Below, piece after piece: positions 25,281-34,500 of a stretch of DNA of 64,000 bases; within the stretch, counting starts at the first letter, position 1; each line of letters starts with the position of its first letter. The translations under genes and the position numbers were made by a program. The stretch comes from Kamptonema formosum PCC 6407 (GTDB lineage Bacteria; Cyanobacteriota; Cyanobacteriia; Cyanobacteriales; Microcoleaceae). Location of the stretch: positions 2,690,514-2,754,513 of the forward strand of contig NZ_KB235903.1 of NCBI RefSeq assembly GCF_000332155.1, read 5' to 3'. The notes below the pieces were generated by a model, which was not told where the DNA came from, made no database searches, and worked only from the letters and a program-made list of their open reading frames with translations.

Positions 25281-26978
25281 ATGTCAACAAACTTAACTGA
25301 GCCGATTTCTCAAAAATTACTGCAATGGCTTGAGCCTAATTTGAGTGCGGTAATTGTCGGGAACCGACGGCTAAGTGTAGAGGAAGTCGCCAGGGTTGCC
25401 CGCTGTGGAACCAGAGTGCGGTTGAATGATGAAAGCGATGTTGCGGAACGAGTGCAAGCATCCTGCGATTACATTACGGATGCTGTGGAGTCGGGAAAAG
25501 CAATTTATGGAGTCACCACTGGCTTTGGTGGGATGGCCAATACAGAGATTGCACCTGAAGAGGCCGCAAGTTTACAAAACAATTTGATTTGGTTTCTCAA
25601 AGCTGGGGCAGGGCAAAAGCTGCCCACAGCTTGCGTCCGCGCCGCCATGCTCTTGCGAATTAACTCCCACCTCCAAGGTGCTTCAGGAATTAGGCTGGAG
25701 TTAATTAAACGGATGATCGTATTTCTCAACGCAGGAGTTACGCCTCACGTTTGTGAATTGGGCTCCATTGGCGCTTCCGGGGATTTAGTTCCCCTAGCGC
25801 AAATCACAGGGGCATTAATAGGTTTAGATGACAGTTTTACTGTGGATTTTAATGGCAGAGAAATGTCAGCAATTCAAGCGCTGGAATTATTAGATTTACC
25901 AAAAATTGATTTGCGACCCAAAGAAGGGTTAGCAATGGTTAATGGTACATCTGTAATGACTGGCATTGCTGCCAACTGCGTTCGGGATTCGCAAGTAATG
26001 CTTGCCTTAGCAATGGGTACTCATGCTTTGATGATCCAAGGATTAGGCGCGACAAATCAATCTTTTCACCCCTTCATTCACAAGCTTAAACCTCATTTTG
26101 GTCAAGTGTGGGCGGCTTCCCAAATGGTTGAACTCCTCGCAGGTTCCTGCTTGAATCGAGATGAGTTAGATGGGCAGCATGATGCTCGCGGCGAGCATCC
26201 GATACAAGACCGTTATTCACTGCGTTGTTTGCCTCAGTACATAGGGCCGATTGTGGATGGAATTGCAGAAATTGCCCAACAGATTGAAGTTGAAGTTAAC
26301 TCTGTTACTGATAACCCTTTAATCGATACTGAGAATCAAGCTAGCTATCACGGTGGCAATTTCTTAGGGCAATATGTTGGCGTTGGGATGGATAGGTTGC
26401 GCTATCTTTTAGGTCTGCTGGCTAAGCATTTGGATGTGCAAATTGCGCTGTTAGCTGCACCTGAATTTAATAATGGTTTGTCGCCTTCTTTGGTTGGCAA
26501 CACCAGCCGTAAGGTCAACATGGGATTAAAAGGTCTGCAAATAGCTGGAAACTCAATTATGCCACTATTGACTTTTTACGGAAACTCAATTGCTGACCGC
26601 TTTCCCACTCACGCGGAACAATTCAATCAGAATATCAATAGCCAAGGATTCGCTTCAGCAAATTTAGCTCGTCGCTCAATTGAATTGTTCCAGCAATATA
26701 TGGCAATTTCCCTAATGTTTGCCGTCCAAGCTGTTGACTTGCGAACCCATGAAGTTGCGGGTCACTATGACGCGCGGGAATGTTTGTCGCCACTTAGCTT
26801 ACCGCTATATGAAGCTGTGCGCGAAGTTGTAGGACAGCCGCCTAATGTCGATCGATCTTACATCTGGAATGACAACGAGCAATCTTTGGATATACACATT
26901 GCCATGATTGCTGCTGACATTGCACAGGAAGGACGAATTGTACAAGCTGTGAACCAAATTTTATCAAGTTTGAAGTAG
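25281..26978 (+). CDS. phenylalanine ammonia-lyase (MIO enzyme)
   Basis: Deaminates L-phenylalanine to trans-cinnamate. The 565-residue protein resembles the Anabaena variabilis enzyme in length and along its sequence as I recall it. The MIO cofactor forms from Ala165-Ser166-Gly167 (GSIGASGDLVPL). The catalytic Tyr loop is YGVTTGFGG. The selectivity pair reads Phe-Leu (NLIWFLKAGAG), as in Phe-preferring enzymes, not the His of tyrosine or histidine lyases. I chose the ATG at 25281 because GGGAG precedes it and it matches the family start. The frame stays open to 25167, but that part spans a CRP-type site. It heads a putative cluster with an acyl ligase, a KAS III-like enzyme and an SDR. Confidence 0.94.
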   Translation: MSTNLTEPISQKLLQWLEPNLSAVIVGNRRLSVEEVARVARCGTRVRLNDESDVAERVQASCDYITDAVESGKAIYGVTTGFGGMANTEIAPEEAASLQNNLIWFLKAGAGQKLPTACVRAAMLLRINSHLQGASGIRLELIKRMIVFLNAGVTPHVCELGSIGASGDLVPLAQITGALIGLDDSFTVDFNGREMSAIQALELLDLPKIDLRPKEGLAMVNGTSVMTGIAANCVRDSQVMLALAMGTHALMIQGLGATNQSFHPFIHKLKPHFGQVWAASQMVELLAGSCLNRDELDGQHDARGEHPIQDRYSLRCLPQYIGPIVDGIAEIAQQIEVEVNSVTDNPLIDTENQASYHGGNFLGQYVGVGMDRLRYLLGLLAKHLDVQIALLAAPEFNNGLSPSLVGNTSRKVNMGLKGLQIAGNSIMPLLTFYGNSIADRFPTHAEQFNQNINSQGFASANLARRSIELFQQYMAISLMFAVQAVDLRTHEVAGHYDARECLSPLSLPLYEAVREVVGQPPNVDRSYIWNDNEQSLDIHIAMIAADIAQEGRIVQAVNQILSSLK

Positions 26979-27281
26979 GAAGAGGAAGGGGAAGGGGAAG
27001 AAGTTTTGGTGTTAACTTAAGCTGAAAGCCACCAGGGGTTTTAATCCCTAGTAGACTGAAGGTTTAACATTAGTTTAAGTTGCACTTACCTATTTATTCT
27101 TTTTTCCCCTCTTCCTGCATAAAACAATCCATTTGTACCTAAGAATAGCCTGCAAAATGGCGTAATAAAGAGTTAAATTTTTAACTTTTTCAGAGCTGCT
27201 TGTCTTTTACGCAAGCATTCGCAATTTTGCGGCTGTAAAGGATTGTTGAACTTGTTGAATATTAACTAGAAAGGCACAAAA
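26979..27281. other. intergenic region after the ammonia-lyase gene
   Basis: 303 bp. It has a purine-rich GGAAGGGGAAGGGG tract and an imperfect AGGGGTTTTAATCCCT palindrome (about 27032-27048) that could slow or end transcription. It also has AT-rich DNA and an AGAAAGGCAC ribosome-binding site for the next gene. No coding signal was seen. Confidence 0.5.
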
Positions 27282-27614
27282 ATGGTTACTCACAATATTT
27301 CAGCTAATATCTCTGAAACTGCTTTTCAGCTAGATATTTATCCCACTAAAAAAGCAGAGAGATTTCCAAGTCACCAACACTTTTTGACTGATACTGTGCG
27401 CCAGTGCGTCAAAATTTATCAACTTGAACCGAGAGATTGGCAACAAATTTCTCAGGCAATTAATCCTAGTTGTATGCGGGATGTTTCGTTAGAAAATAAA
27501 CATTACTCAAAGGCTTTAGTTAGTGGTTTTCTATTTGCCTTAGCAATGGTGCACCAGTGCATCCAAATCATGAACACAAAACCTATTGTTTGGCAGCAAT
27601 TTTACCGAGGATAA
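27282..27614 (+). CDS. uncharacterised 110-residue protein in the ammonia-lyase cluster
   Basis: A small soluble protein I do not recognise. It has two predicted helical halves (QHFLTDTVRQCVKIYQLEPRDW and SKALVSGFLFALAMVHQCIQIM). Both halves end in a Trp-Gln-Gln: residues near 50 read DWQQIS and near 106 VWQQFY, and each half has a Cys five to seven residues after a Val or His. This hints at an internal duplication. There is no carrier-protein DSL motif, so it is not an ACP. An AGAAAGG ribosome-binding site lies ten bases before the ATG, and the ligase starts eight bases after its stop, so translation is probably coupled. Confidence 0.72.
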   Translation: MVTHNISANISETAFQLDIYPTKKAERFPSHQHFLTDTVRQCVKIYQLEPRDWQQISQAINPSCMRDVSLENKHYSKALVSGFLFALAMVHQCIQIMNTKPIVWQQFYRG

Positions 27615-27621
27615 AATAGGG

Positions 27622-29184
27622 ATGAATATTGCAGAGCATATCGAGAGAGGGTGTAGATTTTTTCCTGAGAAAACGGCTTTGATTTTTGAAGGTAAATCTT
27701 TTAGTTACAAGCAACTAAATCAATTGGCAAACTGTGCTGCTAATGGTTTGCAAGGATTGGGGATCAAACGGGGAGATTGCGTCGCTCTATTCCTGCCTAA
27801 TATTCCTGAATTTGTCATCTCTTATCTGGGCATCTTAAAGATTGGAGCTGTCGCAGTTTCTATCAATGCGATGCTCAAAACTGATGAAGTTCGGTTTATT
27901 CTCAATGACTGTGCTGCTAAGATAGTAATTGCGACAGAATCATTGCGAATACAAGTGCCTGATGATGATTTAGCTTATCTTCAATACATTTTGATTGCTG
28001 AAGATGGAGTTATTAAGCCGCCGAGTGTGGTTGTCAATCATTCTTCTCATATTTATGGAAGTAAGCTGAGTTTAAGTTGTAAAGAAATCAGTTTGTTACA
28101 ACTGATAGCTTTAGCTTCAGCAGAAGCTAAAGCTGTTGAAATGGAACCTACAGAACCCGCTGCAATTATCTATACATCGGGGACGACTGGTTTTCCTAAA
28201 GGAGCTGCGCTTTCTCATGGCAATGTGACTTCAAATATGCACTCTGTCAAGCACTGCTGCGGTATGAGGGCTGAAGATCGGTTGCTTTTGTATTTACCAT
28301 TGTTCCATTGTTTCGGTCAGAATTTCATTCTAAATGCGGGATTAAATGCTTGTGCGACTATCATTTTGCAGCGCAGATTTTATCCAGCAGAAGTTTTGAA
28401 GGTAACGGTTTCAGAGCAGATTACCATGTTTTTTGGAGTCCCGACTGCCTTTGCCAAGCTGTTAGAAATGTCGCCGGATGAATGCAACTTTAACTCAGTA
28501 CGCTATTATTTTAGCGCTGCTGCTAGAATGCCTTTGGAAGTTGTAGAGCAGTGGCAAGAACAGTATGGTTTGGTGATTCATGAAGGGTACGGTTTGACGG
28601 AAACTTCGCCTTTTTCTTGTTACAACCATTACTTGAAATATAAGCCTGGTTCGATTGGGATGCCAATTGATAATGTGGAAATGAAGGTGGTGGATACTGA
28701 GGGTTCAGAAGTTGATGTCGGAGAAGTTGGCGAGATTATTATTCGCGGCCCGAATGTGATGTCGAGCTATTGGAACCGTCCTGCTGAAACTGCCGAAGTT
28801 ATGTCAAATGGTTGGTTTCATACTGGAGATTTGGGTCGGATGGATGAAGAGGGCTATTTCTACATTGTTGACCGCTTGAAGGACACGATCAATGTTTCGG
28901 GATTTAAGGTTTATCCGAGTGAATTGGAGCGGGTAATTTCTCAACATCCAGCGGTTGCGGAAGTGGCTATCTGTGGCGTTCCTGACAAGGTTAAAGGCGA
29001 GAGCATTTTGGCGAATATTGTCCTTAATAATGGGCAAGTTGTAGCGCCAGAGGATGTGATTTCTTTCTGCTCGAAACAGATAGCGGCTTATAAGGTTCCT
29101 CACCTTGTCCGGTTTGTTGACGCGCTTCCAAAAAATGCGACGGGTAAGGTTTTGAGGCGAGTTTTGCGCGAGGCGCATAATTAA
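27622..29184 (+). CDS. acyl-CoA/acyl-acid ligase (ANL superfamily)
   Basis: A 520-residue adenylating enzyme that would activate a carboxylic acid, plausibly cinnamate from the upstream lyase, as a CoA or carrier thioester. Motifs in order: YTSGTTGFPKGA (about 183), GYGLTETSPFSC (about 322), the hinge region YWNRPAETAEVM...GWFHTGDLG, and the catalytic Lys in NATGKVLRR (about 504). I place the start at MNIAEHIERG, with GAGG 14 bases upstream; the longer frame from 27586 would overlap the preceding gene. Substrate is inferred from context only; a medium-chain fatty acid is the alternative. Confidence 0.9.
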   Translation: MNIAEHIERGCRFFPEKTALIFEGKSFSYKQLNQLANCAANGLQGLGIKRGDCVALFLPNIPEFVISYLGILKIGAVAVSINAMLKTDEVRFILNDCAAKIVIATESLRIQVPDDDLAYLQYILIAEDGVIKPPSVVVNHSSHIYGSKLSLSCKEISLLQLIALASAEAKAVEMEPTEPAAIIYTSGTTGFPKGAALSHGNVTSNMHSVKHCCGMRAEDRLLLYLPLFHCFGQNFILNAGLNACATIILQRRFYPAEVLKVTVSEQITMFFGVPTAFAKLLEMSPDECNFNSVRYYFSAAARMPLEVVEQWQEQYGLVIHEGYGLTETSPFSCYNHYLKYKPGSIGMPIDNVEMKVVDTEGSEVDVGEVGEIIIRGPNVMSSYWNRPAETAEVMSNGWFHTGDLGRMDEEGYFYIVDRLKDTINVSGFKVYPSELERVISQHPAVAEVAICGVPDKVKGESILANIVLNNGQVVAPEDVISFCSKQIAAYKVPHLVRFVDALPKNATGKVLRRVLREAHN

Positions 29185-29215
29185 GCTCCTATCCTAGTCA
29201 GGTTTCCAACTCTTT

Positions 29216-29275
29216 AGGGTGTCTTACCTTGAGTTATGCTCTGCGAATTTTTAACCTATCGCGGTTAGACACCCT
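29216..29275. repeat. fold-back element AGGGTGTCTTACC / GGTTAGACACCCT
   Basis: A 60-bp inverted repeat with 13-bp arms (one mismatch) between the ligase and condensing-enzyme genes. It may be a MITE or act as a terminator; if a terminator, the condensing enzyme would need its own promoter within the 48 bp that follow. Confidence 0.7.
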
Positions 29276-29323
29276 ACTCTTAATTGCACAAAAGTTTACA
29301 ATTTCAAAACGAGTTACATTGTC

Positions 29324-30445
29324 ATGTCTCAATCAGTAGGTATTCGATCAATAGCTGTTAGCTTTCCAAAAGAAGTTATTGGAAATAATTACTTTTTAGA
29401 AAACTATCCAGAACTCTTCGATACAACAAAACAAGCAAGTTTTTCCAAGGCTTTTACACCTGTAGAAGGTGCTGAAACGAATGCCTGGACAAAGACGATG
29501 CTCCCATACGTATCCGATCCTTTTCGAGGTAGTATTGAGCGCCGGATTATTAGTGGTGATGAGACTTCATTAACTCTTGAACATAATGCAGCTTTACAAG
29601 CTATTGAATTAGCAAATCTGACTGTTTGGGATGTTGATTTAATGATTGTTTCCTCAATGTTTCCACATCATATTATTCCAGGAAATGCAGCTTATCTAGC
29701 AAAGCAATTAAACCTAGAATGTCCGGCTTTCAATCTCGGTTCAAGCTGTGCTGGTTCACTTTTTGCTCTTGAAGATGCTTGCTTGCGAGTTGCATCTGGA
29801 CGATACAAAAATATTTTGGTCGTAGTTTCATGCACATACTCTCGATTCTGTAAGGGAGAAGCTTTTTCTATCTTCTCCGGTGATGGAGCAGGTGCTTTTT
29901 TGGTTGGTAAACTTGAAGCAAATCAAGGACTTATTGGGTCAGAAATTATCAACACTAAAGAATCGTGTGGGGCTGTTTCCGCAGACCTCACAACTGACGT
30001 TCAAGGTCAACCAGTATTCATGGTTCGGGCAAACAAAGAAGCTGGTAAAAAAATGCCAGAATTATTCACGAAATACTTTCGTAAGTGCTGTACTGGTGCT
30101 TTAGAAAATGCTGACGTGACTTTGAAGGAAATCGATTTCTTTATTTTTTATGCTGCGACAGCATGGTACGTTGATTTCTGCGTAGAAGAGTTAGGTATTG
30201 ATCCTGCGAAAACAATCAATATTTACCCTCACTATACTAATATTTCTACAGCTTCGGTTGTAGTTGCTTTGCATCATGCAGCAAAGCTAGGAAAAATTAA
30301 CGAGGGTGATTTGGTTCTTGTTTACGCTCATGGTTTTGTGGGTAATGCTGCTGCAATGGTTATCCGCTGGGGGAAAGTTGCATTAGGCCCCATGCCAACT
30401 CCATCGCCAAGCTTCATCAATGTTCCGGCAGCAGTAATGGTTTGA
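29324..30445 (+). CDS. KAS III-like condensing enzyme with altered triad
   Basis: A 373-residue thiolase-fold protein of the FabH type, expected to move or condense an acyl thioester. The nucleophile Cys142 sits in GSSCAGSLFALEDA, and the Asn of the triad is Asn306 (PHYTNISTASVVVAL). The His that lies 30 residues before this Asn in FabH is Tyr276 here (FFIFYAATAW), with the spacing exactly preserved. So the usual Cys-His-Asn reads Cys-Tyr-Asn, which may change decarboxylation or favour transacylation. An insertion around residues 45-75 lengthens it relative to FabH (317 residues). It lies between the ligase and an SDR. Product unknown. Confidence 0.87.
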   Translation: MSQSVGIRSIAVSFPKEVIGNNYFLENYPELFDTTKQASFSKAFTPVEGAETNAWTKTMLPYVSDPFRGSIERRIISGDETSLTLEHNAALQAIELANLTVWDVDLMIVSSMFPHHIIPGNAAYLAKQLNLECPAFNLGSSCAGSLFALEDACLRVASGRYKNILVVVSCTYSRFCKGEAFSIFSGDGAGAFLVGKLEANQGLIGSEIINTKESCGAVSADLTTDVQGQPVFMVRANKEAGKKMPELFTKYFRKCCTGALENADVTLKEIDFFIFYAATAWYVDFCVEELGIDPAKTINIYPHYTNISTASVVVALHHAAKLGKINEGDLVLVYAHGFVGNAAAMVIRWGKVALGPMPTPSPSFINVPAAVMV

Positions 30446-30459
30446 TCGCGTCCTAATGT

Positions 30460-30504
30460 AAAGAATTTACCATTTGAATAAGTAATGTTTTGTGGTAATT
30501 CTTT
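30460..30504 (+). terminator. hairpin between condensing-enzyme and SDR genes
   Basis: AAAGAATTTACCA and TGGTAATTCTTT pair over 12 bp with one bulged T. There is no long U run. It could be a weak terminator or an RNA processing site. Confidence 0.45.
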
Positions 30505-30588
30505 GCTTGTCGGGGGAGTAATCAATAAAAAAAAATATTTTTACTCTCGACACATCCAGATTTTAACTCATCAAAAATAAGGAGTTTA

Positions 30589-31347
30589 ATGATGTTCTAC
30601 TCAAGAGAATTCGATGGAAAAGTTGCGCTTGTTACTGGAGGTTCATCAGGTATTGGCAAAGCAATAGCATTCGCATTTGCTAGCGCTGGAGCAAATATAG
30701 TAATTGCTGGTCGCCGAGTTGCGGAAGGGGAACAAACAGTCCATGAAATTTGTGAAAGAGGAGGGGAGGCTATTTTTGTGAAAACTGATGTTTCTCAGGA
30801 GGCTGATGTAAAAGCATTGGTTGACAAAACTGTGGAAGTTTATGGTCGTTTAGACTACGCCTGTAACAATGCTGGCGTAATTGTAGGAGGTTCGATTACA
30901 ACTCTTTTAGAATCAGATTGGGATCGCATAACTAATGTAAACCTTAAAGGAACTTGGCTTTGTCTCAAATATGAGATCCCTGCTATGCTCCAACAAGGCG
31001 GTGCTATCGTGAATATAGCATCTATAGCTGGAATTACTGGCTTGGTTGGTTTTTCTATCTATTCAGCTAGCAAAGGCGGGATTATTGCTTTAACCCAAAC
31101 CGCAGCGATGGAGTATGCTAAGTCTGGCATCCGCATCAATGCTGTTAGTCCAGGAGCCATCCAGACTGAGGCTCTAAATATGAATATCCCCATAGACCAA
31201 CTTGCTTATATAGAAGCACAGCATCCTGTGGGACGTATCGGTCAGCCAGAGGAGGTTGCTAATGCTGTTACGTGGCTATGTTCGGAAAAAGCTTCGTTTG
31301 TTACAGGGCATAACATGGTGATTGACGGCGGATACACCGCGCAGTAG
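30589..31347 (+). CDS. short-chain dehydrogenase/reductase (FabG-like)
   Basis: A 252-residue NAD(P)-dependent oxidoreductase. The Rossmann motif is GGSSGIGKA (residue 16 onward), followed by CNNAG (about 91-95), the catalytic Tyr158-x-x-x-Lys162 (YSASKGG) with a Ser near 145 (NIASIAG), and the C-terminal SFVTGHNMVIDGGY. In context it may reduce a ketone made by the condensing enzyme upstream. AAGGAG lies before two consecutive ATGs (30589 and 30592), so the first residue is ambiguous. It ends the cluster; a long AT-rich gap follows. Confidence 0.92.
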   Translation: MMFYSREFDGKVALVTGGSSGIGKAIAFAFASAGANIVIAGRRVAEGEQTVHEICERGGEAIFVKTDVSQEADVKALVDKTVEVYGRLDYACNNAGVIVGGSITTLLESDWDRITNVNLKGTWLCLKYEIPAMLQQGGAIVNIASIAGITGLVGFSIYSASKGGIIALTQTAAMEYAKSGIRINAVSPGAIQTEALNMNIPIDQLAYIEAQHPVGRIGQPEEVANAVTWLCSEKASFVTGHNMVIDGGYTAQ

Positions 31348-31586
31348 GGAAAATGCCCCAAAAACCGAGAGCGATTGTTAACAGTCGCTCTTGTCTTTGT
31401 ATACATTTTTCTTAACAAATCTATGCTATCTAGCACTATACTTTCATATTCCTACCTCAATTATCTGAAAATGCTGTATTCTATATCACATAATTTTTGT
31501 ATAAATTTGTGCTACTTTTATTGGTTATATGGGTGCTGTTTTTACTTTCGACAGTCTGATTATCAAAAAATTGCACATCTAAAATT

Positions 31587-34500
31587 ATGCTAAAACTCAA
31601 CGGCTACCAACTTTTTCAACCCATTTACGAAGGCTTCAAAACCGTTATTTATCAAGCCGAACGATCCTCAGATAATACTCCCGTAATTATCAAAACTCTC
31701 AGAGCAGATTATCCCACCCTAGAAGAAATCGCCCGCCTCCGACATGAATACAATATCCTTCAAAGTTTAAAGATAGAAAAAATTATTAAACCGATTGAAA
31801 TAACGAACTACCAACATAGTTTAGTTTTGGTTTTAGAATACTTTGACTCTCAGTCATTAAAAAAATTTGTCAATGCAGAAAACCTTGAATTAAAACAATT
31901 CCTAAATATTGCTATTCAGATAGCAGAAATTTTAGCCCAACTGCACCAGAATCACGTAATTCATAAAGATATTAAACCGCAAAACATTATTATAAATCCC
32001 CAAACCAAGCAAATAAAAATTATAGACTTCAGCATTGCTACCAGCTTGGAAAGAGAAACCCAAAGCCCCATGAATCCCAATTGCATTGAAGGCACTCTTG
32101 CTTATATGTCCCCAGAACAAACTGGGAGAATGAACCGCACCCTTGACTATCGCACTGACTTTTATTCCTTGGGTGTCACATTCTACGAGATGTTGACGGG
32201 TCAATTGCCTTTCAATTCACTAGATCCAATGGAATTGATACATTGCCACATTGCAAAAAACCCCATTCCACTCCACCAACGCAATCCAGAATTACCAATA
32301 ACCATAGCGAATATTGTCACAAAATTGTTGGCTAAAAATGCTGAAGATAGATATCAAAGTGCTTTGGGATTAAAAGCTGATTTAGAAGAATGCTTGACGC
32401 AACTGCAAACAACAGGAAAAATTGAAGACTTTATTCCGGGTAAAGTGGATAAAACTGGACAATTCCTGATTCCGCAAAAACTATACGGACGGGAAGCGGA
32501 AGTGGAAACTCTCTTACAAGCCTTTGAGCGGGTCAGCTTAGGGCAAAGCGAAATGATGCTAGTTTCTGGTTATTCTGGCATTGGCAAAACTTGCGTAATT
32601 CAGGAAATTCACAAACAAATTGTTCGGCAAAGGGGATATTTTATTAGCGGTAAGTTCGATCAATTTAAGCGAGATATTCCCTATGCCGCTATTACTCAGG
32701 CTTTGCAAGAACTTATTCGGCAGCTATTGACACAAAATTATGACGAAATTGCTGTTTGGAAAGAGAAACTGCTTGTAGCTTTAGGCGAAAATGGGCAAAT
32801 TATTATTGACGTTATTCCAGAAGTGGAACTAATTCTCGGCAAACAGCCTGAAGTTTCTCAATTAGGGTCTACAGAAACCCAAAACCGTTTCAATCGTATA
32901 TTTCAGCAATTCATTTACGTTTTTGCTCAACCCTCGCATCCCCTAGTCTTGTTTCTTGATGACTTACAATGGGCAGATTTAGCTTCTCTAAATGTAATCG
33001 AACAGTTAATGACGGACTCGGATAATCATTACCTGTTAATGATTGGTGCCTATCGAGATAATGAAGTGAGTCCAGTTCACCCGACTATTCAAACTTTAGA
33101 AAAAATTGAGAAAGCTGGTTCTCCTGTGAATAATGTTGTGTTGCAACCCTTAGATATTATTCATGTCAGTCAGTTAGTAGGCGATACCTTGAGCGAGGTT
33201 GCTATAAACGGCAACCGCATTTTCGAGCTATCTGAATTATTATATAATAAAACTCAAGGAAATCCATTTTTTTTAACGCAGCTATTTAAAACTTTAGCCT
33301 CTGAAAAATCATTAAGTTTTAATTTTGAATTAAATCAGTGGCAGTGGAGCATTGAGAAGATTCAAAGCTTAGGAATTACCGACTTCAATGTAGTCGAACT
33401 GGTAGCTAGGAATATTCGTAAATTGCCAGATAATACCCAGCAAGTTCTGAGATTAGCAGCTTGTATTGGTAGCCGATTTAATTTGGATGTTTTGGCGATT
33501 GTCAATGAGAAATCTTCTCACGATACCGCAGAGGATTTGTGGACGGCTTTGCAAACCGGATTAATTTTACCGTTAAATCAGGATTATAAAATAGCTTTAT
33601 TGTTTCAACCAGATGATAAGAACGAGTTGTTGTTTGATAAATCGAGAGTGGGTTATAAGTTCTTACACGACAGAGTACAACAAGCAGCTTACTCTTTAAT
33701 TCCAGAAGCAGGCAGAAAACCAACTCACCTGAAAATCGGTCAATTGGTGTGGAAAAATACGCCGAGCGAAAATCTTGAAGAAAATATTTTCGATATTGTC
33801 AATCAAGTAAATATCGGACGAGAGTTTATCGTATCTGAATTGGAAAAAAAAGAGCTAGCTAATTTTAATTTAAAAGCCGGAAAGAAAGCAAAAACTGCGA
33901 CCGCTTATAAAGCAGCTATTGGGTATTTGAATGTGGCTTTAGAGCTTCTGCCAGAATCAGGCTGGCAAAGTCACTATGAATTAACAAAAAATATTCATTT
34001 GGAAGCGTTAGAGTTAGAATATCTAAATACTAATTTTGAGCGGGCGGAAAAACTGTCTGAAATTGTGTTTTTACAAATTCACAGTCTTTTAGATAAAGTC
34101 AAAGCTTATGAATTTAAAATTAGCTTTTATTATTCTCAAAATCAACCGCAAAAGGCTCTTGATATAGCTTTAAAAATATTAAAAATGTTAAAAATTGATT
34201 TGCCTAATCAGCCGAACAAATTAAATATTATGTTTAATTATATTTTGATAAAATTCAAGCTAGAGCGCTATTCACTAGAAGATTTAATCGATCTTCCTTT
34301 AATGACTGATCCCTATCAACTTGCGGCTGTGAGAATATTAATTAATGTTCTGCCAGCTACTTTTAGCGTCAATCCTCTCCTTTTTCCTCTCATGGTATTC
34401 AAAATGATGGATATTGCTTTAAAGTATGGCAATTCATCTCTATCTGCTTACATATTTGGAGCTTATAGCATTATTTTATGTTCGGCTATAGGAGACATAG

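Noticed and set aside
27032..27048. Intrinsic terminator after the ammonia-lyase gene
   Set aside because: The AGGGGTTTTAATCCCT palindrome is imperfect and has no U tract, so I list it only as part of the gap.
31375..31593. Rightward 72-codon frame before the large kinase
   Set aside because: Tyr/Cys-rich composition from A/T-rich DNA, overlaps the next start codon, no family.
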